Made by a program: the position numbers and the translations under genes. From an uncultured Oscillospiraceae bacterium (lineage in GTDB: Bacteria > Bacillota > Clostridia > Oscillospirales > Oscillospiraceae), in the NCBI GenBank assembly GCA_934572465.1, contig CAKTLG010000041.1, positions 1 through 11,805 of the forward strand: a DNA stretch of 11,805 nucleotides. Direction: 5' to 3'. This document shows, in pieces, positions 1-6,832 of the stretch. Under the pieces are notes generated by a model that was not told where the DNA came from, did not search any database, and saw nothing but the letters and a program-made list of their open reading frames with translations. Within the stretch, counting starts at the first letter, position 1. Every line of letters starts with the position of its first letter.

Positions 1-80
1 TAAATACCTCTTGCCGACTGCCAGCAAACCGTTGATATATCTGTGTTTTCTGAAATCCTATAATTACACTCCGACCAGGA

Positions 81-115
81 AAAACCTCGAAACCGTTGCG
101 GTTTCGAGGTTTTTT
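81..115 (+). terminator. Rho-independent terminator
   Basis: A perfect 14-bp stem (81-94 with 100-113) encloses a 5-nt loop (GTTGC). The CG-rich core CCTCGAAACC/GGTTTCGAGG is followed by a run of T at 110-115. A-rich sequence on the left arm means it could also act on the minus strand. It probably ends a transcript entering from left of the window. Confidence 0.85.
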
Positions 116-181
116 CATATCTTGGACTTTTAAAAAAACTGAGAAAAAGCGAAAAATCCTTTTCTGTTACCGACTCCGTTA

Positions 182-193
182 CCCCCCCCCCCC
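182..193. repeat. Homopolymer of 12 C
   Basis: Twelve uninterrupted C residues sit in the leader, about 170 bases ahead of the lipoprotein start codon. Such tracts are prone to slipped-strand length change and also to sequencing error. It lies outside any credible reading frame, so an effect could only be on transcription or RNA structure. Confidence 0.9.
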
Positions 194-237
194 GCAGACT
201 TATCATTTCTATCGAGAGCATTCCATGACAGATAAGC

Positions 238-277
238 GCAAGGATGGGAAAAACTGCCCGTCCTTGCTCTTTTATTT
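238..277 (+). terminator. Terminator-like hairpin in the leader
   Basis: An 11-bp stem (238-248 with 257-267, one G-T wobble) closes an 8-nt A-rich loop and is followed by the T-rich tail TCTTTTATTT. The shape fits a rho-independent terminator. No gene is visible between the terminator at 81-115 and this one, so it may end a small untranslated RNA, attenuate a leader transcript of the lipoprotein gene, or be a remnant. Confidence 0.6.
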
Positions 278-366
278 GCAGCCTTGTAATTCTATGGAAC
301 AAAATTGCAGGAAAATCGTCTAAATATTTACAACCTGCCACAAACGAACGAGAAGGAGGATCTCCT

Positions 367-1476
367 GTGAAAAAAAGTCGCATTTTCATTGCTATAATCT
401 CGCTTCTGTTCATCGCAGCGGGGTGCGGCACAGTTGAGCAAGCACCGCTGGAACCGACTCCCGCCCCCGCCGGACTAAGTGTATCCGACCTGTATGATAT
501 TCTCGGCACCTTGGACTTAGCTTCCTCAAGCCTAGCCTACCACAGCAAAGCAGATGACGCATACCCCGCCGATGCCGCGATCTGTGCTGAAAGCTATCGG
601 GAAGAATTAAAGGACTTCACTTGGGAAGCATATTCCCCTCCCTTCGAATTGGACGAAACCGACGCCAAGTTCTATCGACTGGCTGCTCCCAATGCGACCA
701 TTACCACATTTCTCGGCAGGTATGACGGCAGCCATCCGATCCACCTGACGACCGATGATGGGGATGGCTGGTTTGTTTTGTCGCAAACTGAAGCTGACAC
801 AGCCGCACAGGCAGGCGAGATCATTTATACGATCTTCTCGTCTTGGTATAATGAAGCAAAAACCGCTTCGCTCTGCGGCGAAAATGGAATTCCTCTCACG
901 ACAGAAGAGATCGAATATTTCCGGCAGTACACTGAGTCCATATGGACAGAGTATGATGCCGAATGGGATGGATACTATAGCGGTTCTACGGAGATCAGCT
1001 GCTTTTTCACCTCCTTCTATGACGACGTGCGGAAGCTGAACTTTGAGGAGTTTATGCAGTATTTCCCCGGCGACAGAAACGACCCCGCTCAGACAACAGA
1101 GGCGGAATTTGAGGCGCTGAAGCAGGCAAAGGACTGGCCGTTTACAGAAGTGGAAAGCCTTGACAGAATGCCCGTTCCCATCCATAAATACCCCCGCAGC
1201 CGAATAGATGCGGTGCTGACGAAATATGCCGGCATTACCACAGCGGAACTCGATACAACAGGCGTTGCCTATCTGGCAGAATATGATGCTTTCTACACTT
1301 GTACCTCCGACTTTGGCCCCGGTTGTTTTATTCCTTGCTACGGCGAAAAAAACAACGACACCGTTACGCTCTGGGGAACTCCTGCCGGAGAAAATATGAG
1401 CGCTGATATGCTGGTATTGCAAAAGAGCAGTGAAAACTGGCATATCCTCTGCCACCGCCCCGATACTATCTCATAA
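367..1476 (+). CDS. Putative lipoprotein of unknown family
   Basis: A 369-aa predicted lipoprotein; I do not recognise its family. The start is GTG at 367 because AGGAGG at 354-359 lies 7 nt upstream and the protein then opens with a proper export signal: KK near the N-terminus, hydrophobic residues 6-18, and an IAAGC lipobox with Cys20 as the expected lipidated residue. An in-frame ATG at 244 would add 41 residues read through a hairpin and bury the signal, so it was not used. After the Cys comes a short Pro/Ala/Thr linker (EPTPAPAG), then a mixed globular region rich in Trp, Tyr, Asp and Glu, with no recognisable catalytic motif or repeat. It should be anchored outside the cell membrane, perhaps as a substrate-binding or surface protein. 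Codon use is less G+C-rich than serC and the downstream genes. It appears monocistronic. Confidence is high that it is a gene; its function is unknown. Confidence 0.88.
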   Translation: MKKSRIFIAIISLLFIAAGCGTVEQAPLEPTPAPAGLSVSDLYDILGTLDLASSSLAYHSKADDAYPADAAICAESYREELKDFTWEAYSPPFELDETDAKFYRLAAPNATITTFLGRYDGSHPIHLTTDDGDGWFVLSQTEADTAAQAGEIIYTIFSSWYNEAKTASLCGENGIPLTTEEIEYFRQYTESIWTEYDAEWDGYYSGSTEISCFFTSFYDDVRKLNFEEFMQYFPGDRNDPAQTTEAEFEALKQAKDWPFTEVESLDRMPVPIHKYPRSRIDAVLTKYAGITTAELDTTGVAYLAEYDAFYTCTSDFGPGCFIPCYGEKNNDTVTLWGTPAGENMSADMLVLQKSSENWHILCHRPDTIS

Positions 1477-1495
1477 AAGCTTTCCATCCCCTCGC

Positions 1496-1529
1496 AAGGC
1501 GGAAGCGCTGATCGGAATACTCCGCCTTT
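1496..1529 (+). terminator. Weak hairpin after the lipoprotein gene
   Basis: AAGGCGGA at 1496-1503 pairs with TCCGCCTT at 1521-1528 across a 17-nt loop, 20 bases after the lipoprotein stop codon. The position suits a terminator, but the loop is large and the tail holds only three consecutive T, so its strength is doubtful. Confidence 0.35.
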
Positions 1530-1616
1530 GTTCCGTCTCGTTCTCCCTGTCCGGCCTGCCGCGTCCGCTTTTTCCCCAGCGTATTTCCGCTCTCAAAAAA
1601 GGCGGGGGGCTCGTCC

Positions 1617-1645
1617 TTGTCTTAGTTGATCTGGTATGATATACT
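1617..1645 (+). promoter_or_regulatory. Sigma-A-like promoter of the 136-aa gene
   Basis: TTGTCT at 1617-1622 and TATACT at 1640-1645 are separated by 17 bases, close to the vegetative consensus. An overlapping extended -10, TGGTATGAT at 1632-1640, is an alternative without a good -35. Either gives a leader of roughly 35-45 nt before the start at 1689. Confidence 0.6.
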
Positions 1646-1688
1646 TAAATATAAATAAAAAGCATCACTTGAGGAGGCGCTGCCGGCA

Positions 1689-2099
1689 ATGAAGAAAAGG
1701 CTCTTTTGCATTTTGGGCTTAATACTGATCGCCCTGGCGATAGTCTGGTTTTACCGCGATCGCAGCGCGCTTCCGCTCAACGCCGAAAATGCAACCTATA
1801 TCGTTTTTAAGGTTTACCCGCAGGACGATCCAAATTATGCCGTGACGAATGATGGCAGAGTCAAAGAAATCGCGCGCGCTGTCAATGAGCTGGATGTGCA
1901 GGAAGGAACTCGTCAAGTAAACAGGATGTCAGATAATTTCTATTATTTTCTGGTTCAAATACAGGACGAGGAAATACCGGTCGAACTGGACGAAGATACA
2001 GTTTCGATAAACAACGAACGCTATCAAGCGGACACATCGGGCTTGCGCGAGCTTTTGGATAAAACCTATCATGACGTTATGAGCGGCGTGATCGATTGA
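1689..2099 (+). CDS. Small membrane-anchored protein of unknown function
   Basis: A 136-aa protein not matched to any family I know. GAGGAGG at 1671-1677 lies 11 nt before the ATG. The N-terminus is MKKR followed by a hydrophobic helix at residues 5-21, then YRDR, which fits a single-pass anchor with the C-terminal ~115 residues outside the cell. There is no lipobox cysteine, and a signal-peptidase site is not obvious. The outer part is acidic (for example QDEE, ELDEDTV), with a predicted alpha/beta mix and no cysteines beyond the N-terminal helix. It has its own promoter and shares a bidirectional terminator with the convergent surface-protein gene. Like the preceding lipoprotein it is less G+C-rich than the rest of the window. 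Function unknown. Confidence 0.8.
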   Translation: MKKRLFCILGLILIALAIVWFYRDRSALPLNAENATYIVFKVYPQDDPNYAVTNDGRVKEIARAVNELDVQEGTRQVNRMSDNFYYFLVQIQDEEIPVELDEDTVSINNERYQADTSGLRELLDKTYHDVMSGVID

Positions 2100-2131
2100 G
2101 ATAATAACTTCATTTGTCAGGCAGGCAAAAC

Positions 2132-2165
2132 AAGGCGGGAGCATCTTGACTGATGCTCCCGCCTT
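2132..2165. terminator. Bidirectional rho-independent terminator
   Basis: A perfect 14-bp stem (2132-2145 with 2152-2165) has a 6-nt loop (TTGACT) and lies between two convergent genes. The minus-strand tail (TTGTTTTG) is the better T-tract, so it mainly ends the large surface-protein transcript. The plus-strand side ends in CTTTATCG and would be weaker for the 136-aa gene. Confidence 0.85.
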
Positions 2166-2202
2166 TATCGCGTTTGTTTTGCCGCTTTGCCTTCCCGCGG
2201 CA

Positions 2203-5200
2203 TTACCTGTTGTAAGCCCTCCACAGGAACGTCACGATCTCCGCGCGCGTGCAGGACTGGTTCGGCGCGAACAGACCGCCGCCGACGCCGTTGGTCACGC
2301 CGTTCTCCACCGCCCACGCGACGGCAGAGGCATAGTAGCTGTCAACGGGCACATCGGAGAAGTCCGCGCTGCCGGCAGCCTTCGCGTTCAGCGCGCGGCA
2401 GAGGAACGTGACCGCCTGCGCTCTCGTGCAGACCGCATGGGGGGAGAATTCCGTCTCGCTCGTGCCGGTCGTGATGCCCTCGCTGAGCGCCCAGCGCACA
2501 GCCTCGGCATAATATGCGTCCGCGGGCACATCGCTCATGTTCATGGCGTAGTTCACCACGGGAGAGCCCGCCGCGCGCCACAGGAACGTCACGATCTCCG
2601 CGCGCGTGCAAGGCCGGTTCGGCGCAAACAGACCACCGCCGACGCCGCCGGTGATGTTCTTTTCGACCGCCCACTTGACGGCCTCGCAGTAGTAGGCGCT
2701 GCCCGACACGTCATAGAAAATGCGCGAAGCGCCGGTATCCTCCACAAAGGTGGCCCTGACCTCGACCTTGCCGGACGGCATGGTGAAGGTGAAGCTGCTG
2801 CCGCTGCCGCTGAGCGCAAGCTCGTTGCCCTTGCTGTCGGTGACCGTCAGGGAGCCGAGCACATAGCCCGCGTCCGGCGTAACGGTGACGGTGACGGACG
2901 AACCGCTGGGCGCGTAGCGCGGGTTCACGGTCACGGTGCCGTTCGCCGCGTCGGCCTCGACGACCTCATGGAGCGTGACGTCGATGACCTTGGGGATCAC
3001 GGTATCCTTCAGCGTGATCTCGATCTTAGCGGCGCCGTCCCTGTAATACCTGCCGCAGCCGCTGCAGTACCAGTATTCAATGTTGCCCTCTTCTCCGATG
3101 GTGGGGGCCTTGGCGGGGACTTTCACCAGATCGGTGTGGTCCGCGGGAGCCAGCTCGCCGTAGGGCTGTCCGCACACGGTGCACTCAGCCTTATCCTTGC
3201 AGGTGGCCGTGCCGCCCTCATGCGGCGCTTTGTCAAGCACGGCCGCGCATCCGTCTCTGCCGCAGACCTTCCAGTGGTCGGTCTCGTCGTACTGGTAGTC
3301 TCCGGGCTGGTGGCCCAGCGCGGCGATCGTCCCGCCGCAGAGGGTGCAGACGGCGGTCTCCGTGCAGGTGGGCTTATTCGTGCTGGCGGCATGGTCACAG
3401 AGCGTCCACACGGGGTAAAGCGTCAGCGCCTCGTTGCCGCTGTAGATGCCGCCGAGGTCATAGGCCTTTTCGCCGCCATCCGCTTCTGCCCAGCCGGTCT
3501 GCACGTAACCCACGCGGGTAAAGAGCGCGCCGGCAAGTTCAAAGTCCTCGCCGTAGGTCTTGCTCTCTTGGGACTCCGTTCCCGTGCCGTTTGCGCCCGG
3601 GGCGTAGGTGATGGGAATATTCTTGGCAAGGATCTTGACGTACTTTGCCGAGCTGATCTTAGCTTCATCAGTTTGGGCGGTCACGGCGGCGCCCGTGCCG
3701 TCATAGTTTTTACTGGTGAGCATGACGCCGTATGTGCCGAGCTCAACGATGGGCTCGCCAAATCCGAAAATCGCTGCCACGCTGCCCTTCAGCGTCAGCG
3801 TGCCGCCGTTGACGGTGATAGGATCAAACTCGACAGCGAAAGCATACCCTGCCGTCGCTTCAATATTTCCACCCCTAACAACGACAGTTCCGTCGCAACA
3901 TTCGACCGCACGAGAATTCGATGCGCTTGCATTGATCTCAACACTGCCCTCGCCGCTGAAGATCAGATTTTTTGCGGCAATGCAGCAATCCTTCGCGCTC
4001 AGCGCGTTTTTGCCCACAAGGACGATCTCAAGCGTATCAAGATCCGAATCGATCGCTTTGTCATCGCCGCCGTTGATCTCCGCGTTCGTCAGCGTCAGCG
4101 TGCCCTTGCCAGTGGCTTCGTCGTACTCGAATTTTACCTTTCCGTCGCCCAGAACATCACCCTGATTACTTTCCGTAACCTTGATCCCCCTGACCTTCAG
4201 GTCGTACTGCCGCTCCCATACGGGATAGAGGGTGATCGGCTCGTCCTCGCTGTAGACCGCGCCGAGGTCATAAACCTTTTCGCCGCCGTCAATGGCCGCC
4301 CAGCCGATCTGCTCGTAGCCGGCACGGGTGAACTTCTCGCTGGAAAGTTTGCAGGGAAAGCCCTGAATCTTGGTTCCCTCGGGCACTGTTCCCGTGCCGT
4401 TCTCGCCGGGAGCATAGGTGATGGTGTAGGTCTCAGCTCTCTCCACGGTCAGCTGAATACCCTTGAGCTCGCTGGCGAGGTCGGTCTTTTTATCGCCGTT
4501 GTACTGCTCGTTATACACATAAAGGGTGTAAGTGCCCGCAGTAAGCCCCTCGGCGACGGGGATGGTCGCCGTGCCGCTTGCCGTGCTGAGACTGTCGGTG
4601 CTGCGGCCGTACCAGATCGGGGCGCCGGCATCATCCTTAAGCATGACGGAGATGTACTCGTTGGGTCCCGTCATTGCGCCGGAATATTCGATCTTGATGT
4701 CGCCGCCGTGGTCCGTCGTCGAAGCGGCGGCGCTTTCCACATTAAAGCCGCTGCGGCTGCTGTCCAGCAGCGTCAGCTTCCATTCGCTGCCGGTGTAATT
4801 GGTGGAAATGGGTTTCAGCCCGCCCGCGGGCTTGCCGCCCTCAGCGGCGGAGATAAAGAGAATGTTGTTTCCTGCGGTCGAAAGGTTCATCGCAGGACGA
4901 ACCGCAGACGGGTTATCACCCCAATCACCCATCAGGCTGGCATTTTCGCCAACCATAAACGGTAGCATTTCGCTGGGCTCGGATGAGCGAAGCCAATACC
5001 GCGTACCACCGGTACCCGTAGAATTGCTCGGCCCCGCGATACGCGACGCTGGATCGGTAAACCCATAGTTTTCATTCATTATATCCTGAATGGAAGGAGC
5101 AAACACATATTCCGCTTCCAGAGCGCATATTTGGAGTCTCATGGGAGGGAAATACGAGGGATCATTCGGCGACTTGTATTCATACACGCTGCTTGCCTGC

Positions 5201-5631
5201 GTTGTCGCAGGGATCAGCGCGCGCTCGGCGGAGGTAAAGGCGCTGCTTTCGCCGCTGTAAAAGGTGTTTTTGAACCAGTCTTGCAGCGTACTGTCCTTCC
5301 AAAGGTGTCTGTTGGGTTTATCCGCCGGATTGAATTGAATATAACAGGCATACAAGTCGCCGGGAAGCGGGTACAGGCATTCGTCCGTCAGCAAAAACAG
5401 TGCGTCCGCTGCGCCGGTGTTCGCCTTGGTATCGAGAACGCGCCATTTGATGGGGCTGTCGCGCCATGTGCCATAATAGATGTAGCTGTAGCCATTCTCG
5501 GCGCTGTAGCCCGTGATGCTGCCGAGGCTCGTCTGGATCGCGGACTGCCCGTCCGCCGCTCGCGCCGCCGCGGGCAGCAGTGTCAGGCTGAGCGCCAGCG
5601 CCGTCAGGATGCTGAAAAAGCGTCTTTTCAT
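2203..5631 (-). CDS. Secreted SLH-anchored mosaic surface protein (DUF6273-like, InlB-type repeats)
   Basis: A 1142-aa exported cell-surface protein. Residues 1-26 form a signal peptide (MKRRFF, hydrophobic core, AAARA cleavage). About 45-262 resembles DUF6273: a GTWRDSPIKWRVLDT start, a YWLRS motif at 212-216 and VRPAMNL at 244-250. Residues 403-473 and 673-743 are two InlB/Listeria-Bacteroides-type repeats (TYAPG, GW, YDLG, TLYPVW). The stretch 480-640 between them looks beta-helical. Residues 745-865 carry Cys-pair modules (CTLCG, CTVCG, CSGCG). Residues 895-963 resemble a divergent InlB-type domain. Three SLH motifs (971-1018, 1031-1082, 1090-1140) end the protein and should bind secondary cell-wall polymer. 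The second of two adjacent ATGs (5629-5631) was chosen because GGAGG at 5639-5643 is 7 nt upstream; the first would be only 4 nt away. It is monocistronic. A role in surface structure or adhesion is inferred; the ligand is unknown. Confidence 0.93.
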   Translation of the reverse strand: MKRRFFSILTALALSLTLLPAAARAADGQSAIQTSLGSITGYSAENGYSYIYYGTWRDSPIKWRVLDTKANTGAADALFLLTDECLYPLPGDLYACYIQFNPADKPNRHLWKDSTLQDWFKNTFYSGESSAFTSAERALIPATTQASSVYEYKSPNDPSYFPPMRLQICALEAEYVFAPSIQDIMNENYGFTDPASRIAGPSNSTGTGGTRYWLRSSEPSEMLPFMVGENASLMGDWGDNPSAVRPAMNLSTAGNNILFISAAEGGKPAGGLKPISTNYTGSEWKLTLLDSSRSGFNVESAAASTTDHGGDIKIEYSGAMTGPNEYISVMLKDDAGAPIWYGRSTDSLSTASGTATIPVAEGLTAGTYTLYVYNEQYNGDKKTDLASELKGIQLTVERAETYTITYAPGENGTGTVPEGTKIQGFPCKLSSEKFTRAGYEQIGWAAIDGGEKVYDLGAVYSEDEPITLYPVWERQYDLKVRGIKVTESNQGDVLGDGKVKFEYDEATGKGTLTLTNAEINGGDDKAIDSDLDTLEIVLVGKNALSAKDCCIAAKNLIFSGEGSVEINASASNSRAVECCDGTVVVRGGNIEATAGYAFAVEFDPITVNGGTLTLKGSVAAIFGFGEPIVELGTYGVMLTSKNYDGTGAAVTAQTDEAKISSAKYVKILAKNIPITYAPGANGTGTESQESKTYGEDFELAGALFTRVGYVQTGWAEADGGEKAYDLGGIYSGNEALTLYPVWTLCDHAASTNKPTCTETAVCTLCGGTIAALGHQPGDYQYDETDHWKVCGRDGCAAVLDKAPHEGGTATCKDKAECTVCGQPYGELAPADHTDLVKVPAKAPTIGEEGNIEYWYCSGCGRYYRDGAAKIEITLKDTVIPKVIDVTLHEVVEADAANGTVTVNPRYAPSGSSVTVTVTPDAGYVLGSLTVTDSKGNELALSGSGSSFTFTMPSGKVEVRATFVEDTGASRIFYDVSGSAYYCEAVKWAVEKNITGGVGGGLFAPNRPCTRAEIVTFLWRAAGSPVVNYAMNMSDVPADAYYAEAVRWALSEGITTGTSETEFSPHAVCTRAQAVTFLCRALNAKAAGSADFSDVPVDSYYASAVAWAVENGVTNGVGGGLFAPNQSCTRAEIVTFLWRAYNR
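2221..2290. repeat. Direct repeat copy A within the SLH region
   Basis: This stretch repeats at 2578-2647, exactly 357 bases (119 codons) away. The first 33 bases are identical and the full 70 bases differ at about five positions. It encodes the C-terminal part of the third SLH motif (GGGLFAPN..CTRAEIVTFLWRA). Confidence 0.85.
2578..2647. repeat. Direct repeat copy B within the SLH region
   Basis: This is the partner of the repeat at 2221-2290 and encodes the equivalent part of the first SLH motif. The second SLH motif between them does not share this near-identity at DNA level. That suggests recent duplication or gene conversion between motifs one and three. Confidence 0.85.
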
Positions 5632-5658
5632 CATGATACCTCCGTAATGAAAGTGGTA

Positions 5659-5681
5659 TGGTTCCTCCTCTGGAGGAACCA
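5659..5681. repeat. Perfect hairpin in the SLH-gene leader
   Basis: Ten base pairs (5659-5668 with 5672-5681) close a 3-nt loop. In the minus-strand transcript the 5' arm contains UUCCUCC, an anti-Shine-Dalgarno-like sequence, and the 3' arm contains GGAGG. There is no T-tract on either strand, so it is not a typical terminator. It lies 15 nt upstream of the true GGAGG at 5639-5643. Confidence 0.8.
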
Positions 5682-5701
5682 CAAGGGGATATCCCCTTGT
5701 G
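5680..5701. repeat. Perfect 22-bp palindrome abutting the leader hairpin
   Basis: The core ACAAGGGGAT-ATCCCCTTGT is a loop-less dyad extended by one C-G pair on each side. It overlaps the neighbouring hairpin by two bases. It could be a protein-binding site, an mRNA stability element, or one copy of a dispersed REP-like palindrome. Confidence 0.8.
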
Positions 5702-5773
5702 CGCGGTCTGCGCAGGCGGCGGAGCGGGGCCGCCGTCTCTCTCCCGCGTGACCTTATTCGTAACTGCTTTTAC

Positions 5774-5802
5774 ATCTTACCACATCCCGCGCCGCCTTGC
5801 AA
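5774..5802 (-). promoter_or_regulatory. Promoter of the SLH surface-protein gene
   Basis: On the minus strand, TTGCAA (5797-5802) and TAAGAT (5774-5779) are 17 bases apart, and the -10 is extended by TGG. Transcription would start near 5767, giving a leader of about 135 nt that contains both palindromes. Confidence 0.75.
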
Positions 5803-5827
5803 GGGAAAGCCGCGCAAATGCGCGCGC

Positions 5828-5862
5828 AAAAAAAAGCGGACGCCGCCGCGTCCGCTTTTTTG
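5828..5862 (-). terminator. Rho-independent terminator of the E2-like gene
   Basis: GCGGACGC (5836-5843) pairs with GCGTCCGC (5848-5855) around a 4-nt loop. The flanking runs of A and T extend the stem and give eight T on the minus strand just after the E2-like gene's stop codon. The symmetry also leaves six T on the plus strand, but no plus-strand gene needs it. Confidence 0.9.
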
Positions 5863-5873
5863 CCATATGCCGT

Positions 5874-6728
5874 TCAATCCTCCCCCACGGCGCGCTCCGG
5901 CTCGTCCGACGCCTCCGGCGCGCCGTTTTCCAGCAGCTCCGGATGGCGCAGATAGCGCCGCAGCGTCGCCCAGAAGAGCGCGTATTCGTGTCCCGTGCAG
6001 ATGCGCTCGTCCATCACGACGGAGAGCGGGATGAGCTTTTTGCGGTATTCGCCGCTGATGTAGTTCGCCACGGGCTTGCCCATGCAGACGAACACGCCCG
6101 TCGTGCCGAACTCGTAGCAGTGGTGGTAGATGGCGCTCGTGTTGATCGAGGCGAGGTTCGTGATGAAAAGGCTCGTGTGGAAGGGGCTTAAATCGATGAT
6201 CCTGCGCGGCAGCAGCCCGCAGTGGTCGAGCAGGTTGACAAGGCCCATCACGAGCGTCGGCAGCACCGGCAGCGAGAACATGAAGTTTGCGAACTTATCG
6301 GTATTGTTGTTGTGCGCAGACACCTGATTCTTCGCCACCGCCTCCTCGATCTTGCGGTTGATGGAGAAGATATCGTCCCCGTCCTCGAAAAAGAGCTTGA
6401 CGGTCGTCTCGTCGGGCGTGCCGTCGGCGCGCGTCTTGAGAATGACGAAGCTCACGCAGAAATGGTTGCGCTGGTAGATGCGGCGGTTCATGATGAAGCG
6501 GTTGATCTTCGGGTGCTGCTGGTAGGCCTTGAAGTAGGCCGCGAGGATCAGCGCCATATAGGGGATGCGGATGCCCGCGCGGCGCTTTTCGTGGATGTAG
6601 CGGCGCAGGATCTCCATATCCGCATATTCGGTGATGTAATTCTGCGCATCGTAGCGCTTTGGCATGATATAAGGGATCGCCGAGACGATCGCCGTCGTAT
6701 CCTTGACTCGTACTCCGTCAGCGCGCAT
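5874..6728 (-). CDS. Stand-alone 2-oxo acid dehydrogenase E2-type acyltransferase-fold protein
   Basis: A 284-aa protein resembling the catalytic domain of E2 lipoamide acyltransferases (the fold shared with chloramphenicol acetyltransferase), without lipoyl or subunit-binding domains. Family-like segments are HPKINRFI (72-79), a CVSFVI strand (91-96), a TNLASINTSAIYHH region (190-203) and the C-terminal motif. Known E2 enzymes carry DHRxxDG with a catalytic His; here it reads DERICTG (240-246), so His is Glu241 and the second Asp is Thr245. Canonical acyl transfer is therefore doubtful, although a Glu version of this motif (DERIxDG) may be normal in this stand-alone group. AGGGAGG at 6738-6744 lies 9 nt before the ATG. 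It has its own promoter and terminator, and no E1 or E3 gene is nearby. Probably cytoplasmic. The substrate is unknown. The last ~20 residues are an acidic, disordered-looking tail. Confidence 0.82.
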   Translation of the reverse strand: MRADGVRVKDTTAIVSAIPYIMPKRYDAQNYITEYADMEILRRYIHEKRRAGIRIPYMALILAAYFKAYQQHPKINRFIMNRRIYQRNHFCVSFVILKTRADGTPDETTVKLFFEDGDDIFSINRKIEEAVAKNQVSAHNNNTDKFANFMFSLPVLPTLVMGLVNLLDHCGLLPRRIIDLSPFHTSLFITNLASINTSAIYHHCYEFGTTGVFVCMGKPVANYISGEYRKKLIPLSVVMDERICTGHEYALFWATLRRYLRHPELLENGAPEASDEPERAVGED

Positions 6729-6770
6729 TGGGGTCAGCCTCCCTTTCGTTTTCTTGCTGTTACTTTCCCC

Positions 6771-6799
6771 ATTCTACACGCAAATCCGGCATTTTGCAA
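6771..6799 (-). promoter_or_regulatory. Promoter of the E2-like gene
   Basis: On the minus strand, TTGCAA (6794-6799) and TAGAAT (6771-6776) are 17 bases apart, with A/T-rich sequence upstream of the -35. It sits in the 104-bp gap after the four-gene operon. That gap holds no convincing terminator, so read-through from the operon is possible. Confidence 0.75.
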
Positions 6800-6832
6800 C
6801 GTTTTCTTAGCGTCTTCTTTATTAAGATATGA

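Larger units (their letters stand above)
1..366. other. Non-coding leader region upstream of the lipoprotein gene
   Basis: No convincing gene is present here. The short open frames lack a ribosome binding site and run through hairpins and homopolymers. What can be seen is a perfect TATAAT at 59-64 (no well-spaced -35 partner), a strong terminator at 81-115, an A-rich stretch around 130-156, a run of 12 C at 182-193, and a second terminator-like hairpin at 238-277. The AGGAGG that serves the following lipoprotein gene is at 354-359. No clear promoter for that gene was found between 278 and 350. The gene whose transcript would end at 81-115 probably lies to the left of the window. Confidence 0.6.

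Noticed and set aside
59..64. A perfect TATAAT as a promoter
   Set aside because: There is no -35 hexamer at normal spacing (TTGATA is 21 bases upstream), and transcription would meet a strong terminator within about 20 bases.
244..366. An upstream ATG extending the lipoprotein by 41 residues
   Set aside because: The extension is translated from a hairpin region, lacks a ribosome binding site, and would place the lipoprotein signal internally. GTG at 367 has AGGAGG at ideal spacing.
607..1455. A 282-codon minus-strand open frame
   Set aside because: It lies inside the lipoprotein gene, which has a good ribosome binding site and lipobox; no signal or domain supports the antisense frame.
2146..4965. 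A 939-codon open frame on the plus strand
   Set aside because: It lies wholly antisense to the SLH protein gene, starts inside a terminator hairpin, has no ribosome binding site, and encodes Arg/Ala/His/Gly-rich low-complexity sequence without domains. It is a by-product of high G+C codon structure.
2203..5631. CRISPR-like or tandem-repeat array in the repeated SLH/InlB DNA
   Set aside because: The repeats are in-frame protein-domain duplications with diverged sequence, not short regular repeats with unique spacers.
5632..5682. Upstream starts for the SLH protein gene (5634 and 5682)
   Set aside because: The start at 5682 lies within a perfect hairpin and the start at 5634 is only 4 nt from GGAGG. 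The next ATG at 5631 has 7-nt spacing and begins a clean signal peptide.
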